Shown: positions 14,600-21,355 of the stretch, piece after piece
How the letters are laid out: each line of letters begins with the position of its first letter
How positions within the stretch are numbered: position 1 is the first letter of the stretch
Assembly: GCA_050485905.1 (NCBI GenBank)
Contig: JBJHCH010000061.1
Span: 1-21,355, forward strand
DNA from: JAWLCA01 sp050485905
GTDB taxonomy: Bacteria > Pseudomonadota > Alphaproteobacteria > Rhodobacterales > Rhodobacteraceae
Length of the DNA stretch: 21,355 bases
Direction of reading: 5' to 3'
Notes under the pieces: model-generated
What the model was told of the DNA's origin: nothing
Database searches by the model: none
Seen by the model: the letters and a program-made list of their open reading frames with translations, nothing else
Made by a program: the position numbers and the translations under genes

Positions 14600-15472
14600 A
14601 TGGCGCGACGGTTTGGCGGGCAGTATAGTCCCAACGGAAACAAGGGCTTGACACCCCCCACCCCGCCCCGAGCGGGGATCGGTCCGGCGCTGCTGTTCTT
14701 CGCGCCGCTGCCGCTGGCGCTGCGCGCGATCGGCCCAGATCCGGTGGACATGGTGCAGAAGCTGGCGGCGCTGGCGATCCTGCTGCTGTCTGCCTGGCTG
14801 ACGCGCGACGGGGTGATCGCCCACCGGGCCTTCGACGCCCGCCCCGTCGCCCGCCGCCCCGCGATCCCGCGCAAGATCTTCGGCGCCGCCCTCACCGGCA
14901 TCGGCCTCACCCTCGCCGCCCTCGGCCCCGGCTACGACGTGGTTCAGGCGGCGCTTTACGGGATTGCGGGAACCGTGCTGCACCTTGTCGCGTTCGGTCC
15001 AGACCCGTTGAAGAACAAAGGGATGGAGGGTGATGCCGGGTTCCACTCCGACCGCGCGGCCCGCGCCGTGGCCGAGGGCGAGAAACATCTGGCGGCGATG
15101 CAGCAGGCGATCCTGACCACCCAGGACCGGCGGCTGGAGGAAGTTGTCGCGGGTTTCGCCAATCAGGCGCGCGCGCTGTTCCGCCGGGTCGAGGCCGATC
15201 CGCGCGACCTGACCGGCGCCCGCCGCTATCTGGGCGTCTATCTGGAAGGCGCGCGCAACGCGACGCAGAAGTTCGCGGGCCTCTATGCCCAGACCCGCGA
15301 CGACCGGCTGCGCAGCGACTACATCGCACTGCTGGCCGATCTGGAGGCGAATTTCGCCGCCCGCGCCGGCCGGATGCTGGAGAACGACCAGACCGATTTC
15401 GACATCGAGACCGAGGTTCTGCGCGACCGGCTGCGCCGCGAGGGGCTTGCCGTGAACCGCGGGGCCGATTAG
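14600..15472 (+). CDS. XpaC-like membrane protein (5-bromo-4-chloroindolyl phosphate hydrolysis family)
   Basis: This 290-residue protein has a Gly/Pro-rich N-terminus (1-28), then paired membrane segments at about 29-43 and 51-68, and at 94-110 and 113-132. A cytoplasmic alpha-helical, charged C-terminal half (150-285) follows, with coiled-coil character. This layout and the adjacency to telA identify the XpaC family. The family is named for X-phosphate hydrolysis in Bacillus, but no catalytic site is known, and a structural membrane-stress role with TelA is more likely. The ATG at 14600 (MARRFGGQYSP) is preferred over a GTG 46 codons upstream, which would overlap the small ORF. It precedes telA by 29-32 bases in the same operon. 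Confidence 0.82.
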   Translation: MARRFGGQYSPNGNKGLTPPTPPRAGIGPALLFFAPLPLALRAIGPDPVDMVQKLAALAILLLSAWLTRDGVIAHRAFDARPVARRPAIPRKIFGAALTGIGLTLAALGPGYDVVQAALYGIAGTVLHLVAFGPDPLKNKGMEGDAGFHSDRAARAVAEGEKHLAAMQQAILTTQDRRLEEVVAGFANQARALFRRVEADPRDLTGARRYLGVYLEGARNATQKFAGLYAQTRDDRLRSDYIALLADLEANFAARAGRMLENDQTDFDIETEVLRDRLRREGLAVNRGAD

Positions 15473-15504
15473 CGCAGCAGCGACCTTTTGAGAAAGGAAT
15501 CATG

Positions 15505-16698
15505 ATGTCCACCAACGTCCGCCAGGAAGCCGAAAAGGCGCTTGCCGAAGTCGAGGCGGTGACCGCCGCCATCCTGCCCGAACCCTCGCGCGAACTGGTG
15601 CCGCTGGAAGCCGCGCCGCCCGCGGTGGCCGAGGACATCCGTCGCCGGATGGCGGAACTGGACCTGTCCGATACCGGGTCGATCATCGCCTTCGGCTCGA
15701 CCGCACAGGCCGATCTGCAGCAGATCAGCCAGGCGATGCTGGCGGATGTGAAGAACAAGGACGTCGGCCCCGCAGGCGACAGCCTGCGCCAGATCGTCAC
15801 CACGATCCGCGGCTTCTCGGTCAGCGAACTGGACGTGCGCCGCAACCGCAGCTGGTGGGAGCGGCTGACCGGAAAGGTCGCGCCCTTCGCCAGCTTCCTC
15901 GCACGCTACGAGACCGTGCAGGGCCAGATCGACAAGGTGACCGACGACCTGCTGCGTCACGAGCACAGGCTGCTGAAAGACATCAAGTCGCTGGACAAGC
16001 TCTATGAAAGAACGCTCGATTTCTACACCGAGCTTGGTCACTACATCACGGCGGGCGAGGAAAAGCTGAAGGAACTGGACGCGACCGCCATCCCGGCGAA
16101 GGAGGCCGAGGTTGCCGCCGCGCCCGAGGACGAGCAAGTGATGAAGGCGCAAGAACTGCGTGACCTGCGCGGCGCGCGCGACGACCTTGAACGACGCGTC
16201 CATGACCTGAAGCTGACGCGGCAGGTCACGATGCAGTCGCTGCCCTCGATCCGGCTGGTGCAGGAGAACGACAAGTCGCTGGTCACCAAGATCAACTCTA
16301 CACTCGTGAACACCGTGCCCCTGTGGGAAACCCAGCTTGCGCAGGCGGTGACAATCCAGCGCTCGCGCGAGGCGGCAGAGGCGGTGCGTGCGGCCAACGA
16401 CCTGACCAACGAATTGCTGACCGCCAATGCCGAGAACCTGCGCGAAGCCAACAAGGTCGTGCGCCAAGAGATGGAGCGCGGCGTCTTCGACATCGAGGCG
16501 GTAAAGAAAGCCAACGCGACGCTGATCGCCACGATCGAGGAAAGCCTGCAGATTGCCGACGAGGGCAAGGCGAAGCGCGCGGCGGCCGAAGAGGATCTGC
16601 AAAAGATGGAAGCGGAACTGCGCGATACGCTCGCCTCGGCCCGCGCACGCAAGGACGGGGCGGGCGACAACGTCGGCAGCGCCGTTCCGGGGGCCTGA
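15505..16698 (+). CDS. telA: Toxic anion resistance protein TelA family
   Basis: This 397-residue cytoplasmic, almost wholly alpha-helical protein belongs to the TelA/KlaA/YaaN family linked to tellurite and other toxic-anion resistance and to envelope stress. Visible family features are DTGSIIAFGSTAQADLQQIS at about 53-72, SWWERLTGKVAPFASFLARY at 114-133, and VKKANATLIATIEESLQIAD with EGKAKRAAAEEDLQKMEAEL near the C-terminus (about 332-371). Length is normal. ATGs at 15502 and 15505 are both possible; AAAGGA is six bases from the second and only three from the first, so I use 15505. It lies in the XpaC-TelA pair known from Bacillus (xpaC-yaaN). TelA's biochemical activity is unknown; resistance is a family label, not a shown function here. 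Confidence 0.92.
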   Translation: MSTNVRQEAEKALAEVEAVTAAILPEPSRELVPLEAAPPAVAEDIRRRMAELDLSDTGSIIAFGSTAQADLQQISQAMLADVKNKDVGPAGDSLRQIVTTIRGFSVSELDVRRNRSWWERLTGKVAPFASFLARYETVQGQIDKVTDDLLRHEHRLLKDIKSLDKLYERTLDFYTELGHYITAGEEKLKELDATAIPAKEAEVAAAPEDEQVMKAQELRDLRGARDDLERRVHDLKLTRQVTMQSLPSIRLVQENDKSLVTKINSTLVNTVPLWETQLAQAVTIQRSREAAEAVRAANDLTNELLTANAENLREANKVVRQEMERGVFDIEAVKKANATLIATIEESLQIADEGKAKRAAAEEDLQKMEAELRDTLASARARKDGAGDNVGSAVPGA

Positions 16699-16707
16699 GA
16701 AACGCGA

Positions 16708-17631
16708 ATGAACCGACCTCTCGCCATAGCGACCGCAATGCTGCTGGCTGGCTGCGCGCCCGAGATGCTGGCCCCGCCGGTGCTGACACCTGCGGCCTCG
16801 CCAAGGCCGCAGGCGGCGGTGCGGCCCTCGGCCGACAGCCTGTCGGTGCGCGAATACTATGCACAGGTCGAGGCACGGCTTGTGTCGCAGGGTCTGTTGC
16901 GCACCGATGGCGGCGGGCCGGATGCGCCGTTTTCGGTGCGCGACCTGACCGAGAACTTCATCAAGATTGCGCTCTACGACGAATATGCCCGCGTCGGCGG
17001 GCGTCTTGTCGCGCGGCCGACCCCATCGCGCCTGCGCCGCTGGGACCAGCCGGTTCGTATTGGGGTCGAGTTTGGCGGCACCGTGCCGGCCGCGCAGCGG
17101 GCGGCGGACCAGCGAGAGATCACCGCCTATGCCGCGCGGCTGTCACGGGCGATGGGCCATCCCGTCAGCGTGGGCGGATCGCCCAATTTCCACGTCTTGA
17201 TCCTGAACGAGGACGAACGCCGCGCCGCCGGCCCGCACCTGCAACGGCTGATCCCCGGCATTGACGACCTGACCCTGCGCACGATCACCGAGATGCCGCG
17301 CTCGGCCTTCTGCCTCGTCTTTGCTTTCTCACGCGGCGGGGCGGACACCTATGCCGCTGCCGTCGCCGTGATCCGGGGCGAGCATCCGGATCTGCTGCGC
17401 CGGTCCTGCATCCACGAAGAGATCGCCCAGGGCATGGGGCTGGCCAACGACAGCAGGACCGCGCGGCCCACCATCTTCAACGACAGCGAGGAGTTCGCCA
17501 CGCTGACCGGCCACGACGAGTTGCTGCTGCGCATCCTCTACGATTCCCGCCTGCGCCCCGGCATGACCGAGGACGAGGCCCGCCCGATCGTCACCCGCAT
17601 TGCCACCGAGTTGCTGGGCGGCGACAGCTAA
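16708..17631 (+). CDS. DUF2927-domain lipoprotein
   Basis: This 307-residue protein has a short signal sequence with lipobox LLAGC (Cys16), so it should be a lipoprotein on the periplasmic side. A Pro/Ala-rich linker runs to about residue 45, then the DUF2927 domain. Its hallmark is CIHEEIAQGMGLANDS (234-249), followed by PTIFNDSEEFATLTGHDELL (254-273) and ILYDSRLRPGM (276-286). The H-E-E near a conserved Asp/His-rich tail resembles a metzincin-like metalloprotease helix, but without the full HExxH..H motif; catalysis is uncertain. The gene starts nine bases after telA's stop and ends 20 bases before the SPFH gene, so it is in the same operon. DUF2927 proteins are common in Rhodobacteraceae and not characterised. 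Confidence 0.85.
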   Translation: MNRPLAIATAMLLAGCAPEMLAPPVLTPAASPRPQAAVRPSADSLSVREYYAQVEARLVSQGLLRTDGGGPDAPFSVRDLTENFIKIALYDEYARVGGRLVARPTPSRLRRWDQPVRIGVEFGGTVPAAQRAADQREITAYAARLSRAMGHPVSVGGSPNFHVLILNEDERRAAGPHLQRLIPGIDDLTLRTITEMPRSAFCLVFAFSRGGADTYAAAVAVIRGEHPDLLRRSCIHEEIAQGMGLANDSRTARPTIFNDSEEFATLTGHDELLLRILYDSRLRPGMTEDEARPIVTRIATELLGGDS

Positions 17632-17651
17632 CCCTGCTGAAGGAGACCGCC

Positions 17652-18755
17652 ATGGTGTTCGATTTCCTCAAAGGCCAGTTCATCGACGTCATCGCCTGGA
17701 CCGATGACACCCGCGACACGATGGTCTGGCGGTTCGAGCGTCACGGCCACGCGATCATGTACGGCGCCAAGCTGACCGTGCGCGAGGGGCAGGCGGCGGT
17801 CTTCGTGCATGAGGGGCAACTGGCCGACGTGTTCACCCCCGGCCTCTATGTGCTGGAAACCAACAACATGCCGGTGATGACGGCGCTGCAGCACTGGGAC
17901 CACGGGTTTTCGTCGCCGTTCAAGTCCGAGATCTATTTCGTCAACACCACCCGCTTCACCGGCCTGAAATGGGGCACGATGAACCCGGTGATGCTGCGCG
18001 ACCCCGAATTCGGGCCGACCCGCATCCGCGCCTTCGGCACCTATGCGATCCGGGTAAAGGATGCGGCCAAGTTCATGACCGAGATCGTGGGCACCGACGG
18101 CGAATTCACCACGGATGAGATCACCGGCCAGATCCGCAACATCATCGTGCAGAAATTCAGCCGCGTGATCGCCGCCAGCGGCATCCCGGTGCTCGACATG
18201 GCTGCGAACACGATGGACCTGTCCAAGATCATCGGCCAGGCGATCGAGCCGACGCTCGATGACTACGGCCTGTCGATGCCGGAACTTTACATCGAGAACA
18301 TCAGCCTGCCCCCCGCGGTCGAGGAGGCGCTGGACAAGCGCACCTCCATGGGGATCGTCGGCGACCTGCAGAAATACGCCCAGTTCTCGGCCGCCGAGGC
18401 GATGACCAAGGCCGCCGCTGCCGACAATCCGATGGGCGGCGCGATGGGGATGATGTTGGGTGCGGGGATGATGCAGCCCGGCCCCTGGGGCGCGGCACCG
18501 CAATCGGCCCCCGCGCAGGCCGCCCCGCCCCCGCCGCCACCGGCCGAAAAGGTCTGGCACATTGCCGAGAACGGGCAGACCAAGGGGCCGTACAACCGCG
18601 CCGACCTGGGGCAGATGGTCACCTCGGGCGGCTTCGACCGGGCCACGCTGGTCTGGACGCAGGGGCTCGACGGCTGGAAACCTGCCGGCGAGATCGCGGA
18701 GCTGGCGCAGCTTTTCACCGTGCAGCCACCCCCACCCCCGCCGCCCGCCGCCTGA
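17652..18755 (+). CDS. YdjI-like SPFH-domain protein with C-terminal GYF_2 domain
   Basis: This 367-residue protein belongs to the YdjI branch of the SPFH superfamily (sometimes called virion core protein). The family pattern covers residues 1-240: FLKGQFIDVIAWTDDTRDTM, IMYGAKLTVREGQAAVFVHE, DVFTPGLYVLETNNMP, SSPFKSEIYFVN, KWGTMNPVMLRD. A Met/Gly-rich stretch (259-280) and a poly-Pro linker (292-297) lead to a GYF_2-type module at about 301-357 (VWHIAENGQTKGPYNRADLG, WTQGLDGWKPAGEI), which usually binds proline-rich peptides. The protein ends in seven prolines within its last nine residues (359-365), a possible intramolecular ligand. AAGGAG lies seven bases before the ATG. It precedes a zinc-ribbon membrane protein, the same pairing as ydjG/ydjI in Bacillus, where they recruit PspA to membranes; that link is by homology. 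Confidence 0.88.
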   Translation: MVFDFLKGQFIDVIAWTDDTRDTMVWRFERHGHAIMYGAKLTVREGQAAVFVHEGQLADVFTPGLYVLETNNMPVMTALQHWDHGFSSPFKSEIYFVNTTRFTGLKWGTMNPVMLRDPEFGPTRIRAFGTYAIRVKDAAKFMTEIVGTDGEFTTDEITGQIRNIIVQKFSRVIAASGIPVLDMAANTMDLSKIIGQAIEPTLDDYGLSMPELYIENISLPPAVEEALDKRTSMGIVGDLQKYAQFSAAEAMTKAAAADNPMGGAMGMMLGAGMMQPGPWGAAPQSAPAQAAPPPPPPAEKVWHIAENGQTKGPYNRADLGQMVTSGGFDRATLVWTQGLDGWKPAGEIAELAQLFTVQPPPPPPPAA

Positions 18756-18761
18756 CGGGCC

Positions 18762-19859
18762 ATGCGCGCCAAGGTCGAGGAACATCGCTACCCGTGCGAT
18801 CAGTGCGGGGCCGTGCTGCGGTTCGAGCCGGGGCAGACCCGGCTGACCTGCGACCATTGCGGCCATGTGCAGGACATCCCGGCCGCCGACGTGCCCGCCC
18901 GCGACCTCGCGCTCGGCGAACTGGACCTGCGCGCAGCGCTTTCCAACCACCTTCCCATCGACGCGATGGAGGAGACGCGCGTCCTCTCCTGCCCCGCCTG
19001 CGGCGCACAGGTGGAATTCGAGCCCGCGACCCATGCCGCCGCCTGCCCGTTCTGCGCCACGCCCGTCGTCACCGACACCGGCACCCACCGCCACATCAAG
19101 CCGCAGGCCGTGCTGCCGTTCCAGTTGACCGAACCGGAGGCAAAGGACGCCATGACCAGATGGCTGGGCAGCCTGTGGTTCGCACCGAACGGGCTGGTGG
19201 ACTATGCGCGCAAGGGGCGGCGGATGGACGGGCTCTACGTCCCCTATTGGACCTTCGATGCCGATACCGAAAGCCGCTATCGCGGCCAGCGCGGCACCTA
19301 TTACTACACCACCCGCACGGTGCGTGGTTCCGGCGGCAAAACCCGCACCGAACGGGTGCGTCAGATCCGCTGGACCCCGGTGCAGGGCCGCGTCGCGCGC
19401 TTCTTCGACGATCTGCCGGTCATGGCCTCGACCAGCCTGCCGCGCCGGTTTGCCGACGGGCTGCGGCCCTGGGATCTGGCCGCGCTGGAACCCTACCGCC
19501 CCGATTTCCTGGCCGGCTTCCGGGCCGAGGGCTACACGGTGGACCTGCCGGATGGCTGGACCCTGGCGCGGGCAGAGATGGACCGCGTCATCGCCGGCGA
19601 TGTGCGCCGCGCCATCGGCGGCGACCAGCAGCGCATCCAGACCATAGACACCACCACCGCGGCCGAGACCTTCAAGCACGTCCTGCTGCCGATCTGGATG
19701 GCCGCCTATCGCTACCGCGGCACGTCCTATCGCTTCATCGTCAACGCCCAGACGGGCCGCGTGCAGGGCGAACGGCCGTGGTCGGTGTGGAAGATCGCCG
19801 GGGCGGTGCTGGTCGCCGTCACGCTCGCCCTGATCGTCGCCTATCTGTCAGAGATGTAG
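18762..19859 (+). CDS. YdjG-like membrane protein with two zinc ribbons
   Basis: This 365-residue protein begins with two zinc-ribbon modules: C12-x2-C15 with C30-x2-C33, and C77-x2-C80 with C95-x2-C98. These resemble TFIIB-type ribbons, and homologues are often misnamed primosomal protein N' helicase; there is no helicase motif here. A central region (about 110-335) has the family-typical VPYWTFDADTESRYRGQRGT, YYTTRTV and LLPIWMAAYRYRG segments. A single C-terminal membrane helix (about 344-361, AGAVLVAVTLALIVAY) anchors it, with the ribbons presumably cytoplasmic. It starts six bases after the SPFH gene, and the pairing suggests the two proteins act together at the membrane, as YdjG and YdjI do in Bacillus. 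It is the last gene of the operon before a 67-base gap. Confidence 0.85.
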   Translation: MRAKVEEHRYPCDQCGAVLRFEPGQTRLTCDHCGHVQDIPAADVPARDLALGELDLRAALSNHLPIDAMEETRVLSCPACGAQVEFEPATHAAACPFCATPVVTDTGTHRHIKPQAVLPFQLTEPEAKDAMTRWLGSLWFAPNGLVDYARKGRRMDGLYVPYWTFDADTESRYRGQRGTYYYTTRTVRGSGGKTRTERVRQIRWTPVQGRVARFFDDLPVMASTSLPRRFADGLRPWDLAALEPYRPDFLAGFRAEGYTVDLPDGWTLARAEMDRVIAGDVRRAIGGDQQRIQTIDTTTAAETFKHVLLPIWMAAYRYRGTSYRFIVNAQTGRVQGERPWSVWKIAGAVLVAVTLALIVAYLSEM

Positions 19860-19926
19860 CGGAACCCCGGTGCCTTGACGCGGACCAAAACCGCCGACAG
19901 GTTGCCTTCAAAACAAGGGGGCGATG

Positions 19927-20364
19927 ATGCGGGCAGTGGTGCAGCGGGTCAGCCGGGCGCAGGTGACGGTCGGCGGGCGGGTCGTCGGGCAAATCGGTCC
20001 CGGCCTGATGATCCTTGTCTGCGCGATGCAGGGCGACGGCGACGACGCCCCCGCCACGCTGGCCGCCAAGATCGCCAAGCTGCGCATCTTCAAGGACGAG
20101 GGCGGCAAGATGAACCGCTCGCTTCTGGATACCGGCGGCGCGGCGCTGGTGGTCAGCCAGTTCACCCTGGCCGCCGATACCAGCCGCGGCAACCGCCCCG
20201 GCTTTTCCACCGCTGCCCCGCCGGATGAAGGCGAACGGCTTTACCTCGCCTTTGCCCAGGCGCTGCGCGCGCACGGGATCGCAGTAGAAACAGGCGAATT
20301 CGGCGCCGATATGGCGGTGGAACTGGTCAACGACGGCCCGGTGACGATCTGGCTGGAGGTCTGA
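19927..20364 (+). CDS. dtd: D-aminoacyl-tRNA deacylase (DTD)
   Basis: This 145-residue enzyme removes D-amino acids (and glycine mischarged on tRNA-Ala) from tRNA in the cytoplasm. Family signatures are intact: MRAVVQRVSRAQVTV at the start, the catalytic SQFTLAADTSRGNRPGF loop at about 78-94, and NDGPVTIWLEV at the end, containing the cross-subunit Gly-cisPro. The ATG at 19924 is also possible, but 19927 gives the canonical MRAVVQRV start, the usual 145-residue length, and a better distance from the AAGGGGG ribosome site. A TTGACG at 19875-19880 could be a -35 for its own promoter, but I see no clear -10. The gene ends one base from the convergent CAP-domain gene. Confidence 0.95.
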   Translation: MRAVVQRVSRAQVTVGGRVVGQIGPGLMILVCAMQGDGDDAPATLAAKIAKLRIFKDEGGKMNRSLLDTGGAALVVSQFTLAADTSRGNRPGFSTAAPPDEGERLYLAFAQALRAHGIAVETGEFGADMAVELVNDGPVTIWLEV

Positions 20365-20365
20365 C

Positions 20366-20845
20366 TCAGCAGGGCCGCGCCAGCACCATCACCCATTGCG
20401 GACCCTTCTGCCCCTGCCGCGGCACGGCCTGCGCCAACCCCACGTCGCGTACCCCCGTCCGCAGGATATTGGCGCGGTGGCCGGGGGATCGCATCCAGGC
20501 GTCGAAAACAGCAGCCGGCGTCGGCTGCCCCCAGGCGATGTTCTCGGCCGTCAGGCACGACCGGTAGCCCGCGCGCTGCGCCCGGTTGTGGGCGCTGCTG
20601 CCGTTCGACCCCTGATGCGAGAAGAAGCCGCGCTGGATCATGTCGCAGGCATGGCCCGCCGCCGCCCGGCCCAGCGTGCCCGACAGCGCCACGGGCGGCA
20701 GTCCGTTCTGGCGCCGGGCTGCATTCAATCGCTCATGCACCTCGCGCAGCGCAGCGGGATCGCCCAGCACGCAGCCGGTCTGCGCCGCCGCCCCGCCGGG
20801 CAGCAGCAGGGCCGCCAGAAGAAGAACCGTGCCCAGCCGCCTCAT
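20366..20845 (-). CDS. Secreted CAP-domain (SCP-like) protein
   Basis: This 159-residue protein has a signal peptide (MRRLGTVLLLAALLLPGGAA, cleavage near AAA/QT at about 21-22) followed by one CAP domain, the cysteine-rich secretory/PR-1 fold. Visible motifs are VHERLNAARRQNGLPP (36-51), AAAGHACDMIQRGFFSH (61-77, His65), TAENIAWG (99-106, Glu101) and WMRSPGHRANIL (117-128, His123). The last three carry the usual CAP cavity residues. Four cysteines (25, 67, 97, 159) may form two disulfides in the periplasm. The start at 20845 gives a proper signal peptide; a TTG twelve codons upstream would spoil it. The gene is convergent with dtd with a one-base gap. Bacterial CAP proteins are mostly of unknown function; some bind lipids. 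Confidence 0.88.
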   Translation of the reverse strand: MRRLGTVLLLAALLLPGGAAAQTGCVLGDPAALREVHERLNAARRQNGLPPVALSGTLGRAAAGHACDMIQRGFFSHQGSNGSSAHNRAQRAGYRSCLTAENIAWGQPTPAAVFDAWMRSPGHRANILRTGVRDVGLAQAVPRQGQKGPQWVMVLARPC

Positions 20846-20936
20846 AGTCGCGCATCCCCGTCGCCAATCCGTCGCGGGCAAACCTTACCCCGCGCAGGTT
20901 AAGCGACTGTCGCCGCCCGTGGAAGCGGCATGGGGC

Positions 20937-21355
20937 TCAGCCCCCCTTGCGCGGGGGCGTGAATCGGCGGCTGGTGTCCCGCGCATCGGCTGACGGGCGC
21001 TTCGGCGCAGCCTTGCCGCCGCCCGGTTTGCCGCCCGGCTTTCCGCCGGGTCTGCCGCCACCCGGTTTGCCCGGCGCTCCGCCCTTGCCCTTGGCGGTCG
21101 GGCGGCGCGGGGCATCCTCGGCCGACATGTAGGGCTTGCGTGGCCCGCCCTTGGGGCCGGGCTTGCGGGCCGGGGCGCCCGTCCCCGCCTCGCGCGGCTT
21201 GCGGGGTTTCGCGCCATCGCCGTCGCGCGGCTTGCGCGAGCCGTCCGAGTCATGGCGCGGCTTGCGGGTTGCGGGCTGCTCGGCGCGGGCCGGGCGCTCG
21301 GCCTCGGCCGCGCGGGCGGGGCGCGGCGCCGGTGCCTCGGATGCCTGTGCGGCGG
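20937..21355 (-). CDS. C-terminal basic Lys/Pro/Gly-rich tail of a nucleic-acid-binding protein (5' partial), possibly DEAD-box RNA helicase
   Basis: On the minus strand one frame is open from the right edge (last full codon 21351-21353) to a TGA at 20937-20939, about 138 residues. It is low complexity: an Ala/Pro/Glu-rich part (APAPRPARAAEAERPARAEQ), then RKPR units mixed with DSDG/DGDG acidic patches, then KPYMSAEDAPRRP, GKPGGG/GGKPGGK repeats and a closing RRFTPPRKGG. Such tails occur on DEAD-box RNA helicases (RhlE type) and other RNA-binding proteins in Rhodobacteraceae. The catalytic core would lie outside the window, so the identity is an inference from the tail alone. The other frames here are also open because of the GC content; this frame is preferred for its Lys/Gly/Pro composition and acidic-basic patterning. 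Confidence 0.55.
   Translation of the reverse strand, partial: AAQASEAPAPRPARAAEAERPARAEQPATRKPRHDSDGSRKPRDGDGAKPRKPREAGTGAPARKPGPKGGPRKPYMSAEDAPRRPTAKGKGGAPGKPGGGRPGGKPGGKPGGGKAAPKRPSADARDTSRRFTPPRKGG

Noticed and set aside
17628..19679. A 683-codon open frame on the minus strand opposite the SPFH and zinc-ribbon genes
   Set aside because: It is a shadow frame: no recognisable motif, biased composition, and two well-supported genes occupy the plus strand.
18762..19859. Helicase (primosomal protein N') identity for the zinc-ribbon protein
   Set aside because: There is no Walker A/B or other helicase motif; the resemblance is limited to zinc-ribbon cysteines.
1..21355. Mobile element, prophage, defence island or CRISPR
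   Set aside because: No transposase, integrase, att-like repeats or spaced identical repeats were seen, and base composition and codon style look even across the window.

Overview
The window looks like chromosome of a high-GC alphaproteobacterium, most likely the Rhodobacteraceae/Paracoccaceae group. The reasons are the strong GC bias in third codon positions, a VPLPA-CTERM sorting protein, a DUF2927 lipoprotein, a fused TAXI-type TRAP permease and TPR repeats of the kind common in alphaproteobacteria. This assignment rests on protein style, not on a marker gene. I see no rRNA, tRNA, CRISPR array, transposase or phage gene.

Region 1 (1-6234) is a carbohydrate utilisation cluster. Two ABC-transporter permease genes run rightward, the first cut by the window edge. 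Five genes run leftward from about 6234: a BtpA/SgcQ-family TIM-barrel protein, an M42-family metallopeptidase/glycanase-like protein, an FGGY sugar kinase, a SIS-domain sugar-phosphate isomerase of the 6-phospho-3-hexuloisomerase type, and a creatininase-family amidohydrolase. Several overlap by ATGA. The logic is import of a free sugar by ABC transporter, phosphorylation by the FGGY kinase, isomerisation by the SIS protein, and further steps by BtpA, M42 and creatininase enzymes. The substrate is unknown. BtpA plus M42 recalls sgcQ-sgcX of the E. coli sgc PTS operon, with ABC uptake plus kinase standing in for the PTS.

Region 2 (6235-10419) holds a two-gene TAXI-TRAP transporter (solute-binding protein, then fused small/large permease, with a structured intercistronic hairpin). 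It is followed by a secreted VPLPA-CTERM protein whose leader has a 9-bp hairpin just before its Shine-Dalgarno. An AT-rich island with an 18-bp perfect palindrome separates it from the next, convergent gene.

Region 3 (10420-14306) has rluB-like pseudouridine synthase divergent from tadA. tadA overlaps a ceramidase-family membrane hydrolase by one base, and an exported TPR protein follows.

Region 4 (14307-19859) is the most interesting part. A promoter region carries an array of ATGCACG/CACGTG repeats in helical phase. It precedes a probable envelope-stress operon: a 27-residue membrane peptide, an XpaC-like protein, TelA, a DUF2927 lipoprotein, a YdjI-like SPFH protein with a C-terminal GYF_2 domain, and a YdjG-like zinc-ribbon membrane protein. 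In Bacillus, XpaC/TelA and PspA-YdjGHI are separate modules; here they sit together without PspA.

Region 5 (19860-21355) has dtd (D-aminoacyl-tRNA deacylase), a convergent CAP-domain secreted protein, and the basic, Lys/Pro/Gly-rich C-terminus of a leftward gene cut by the window edge, possibly a DEAD-box RNA helicase.
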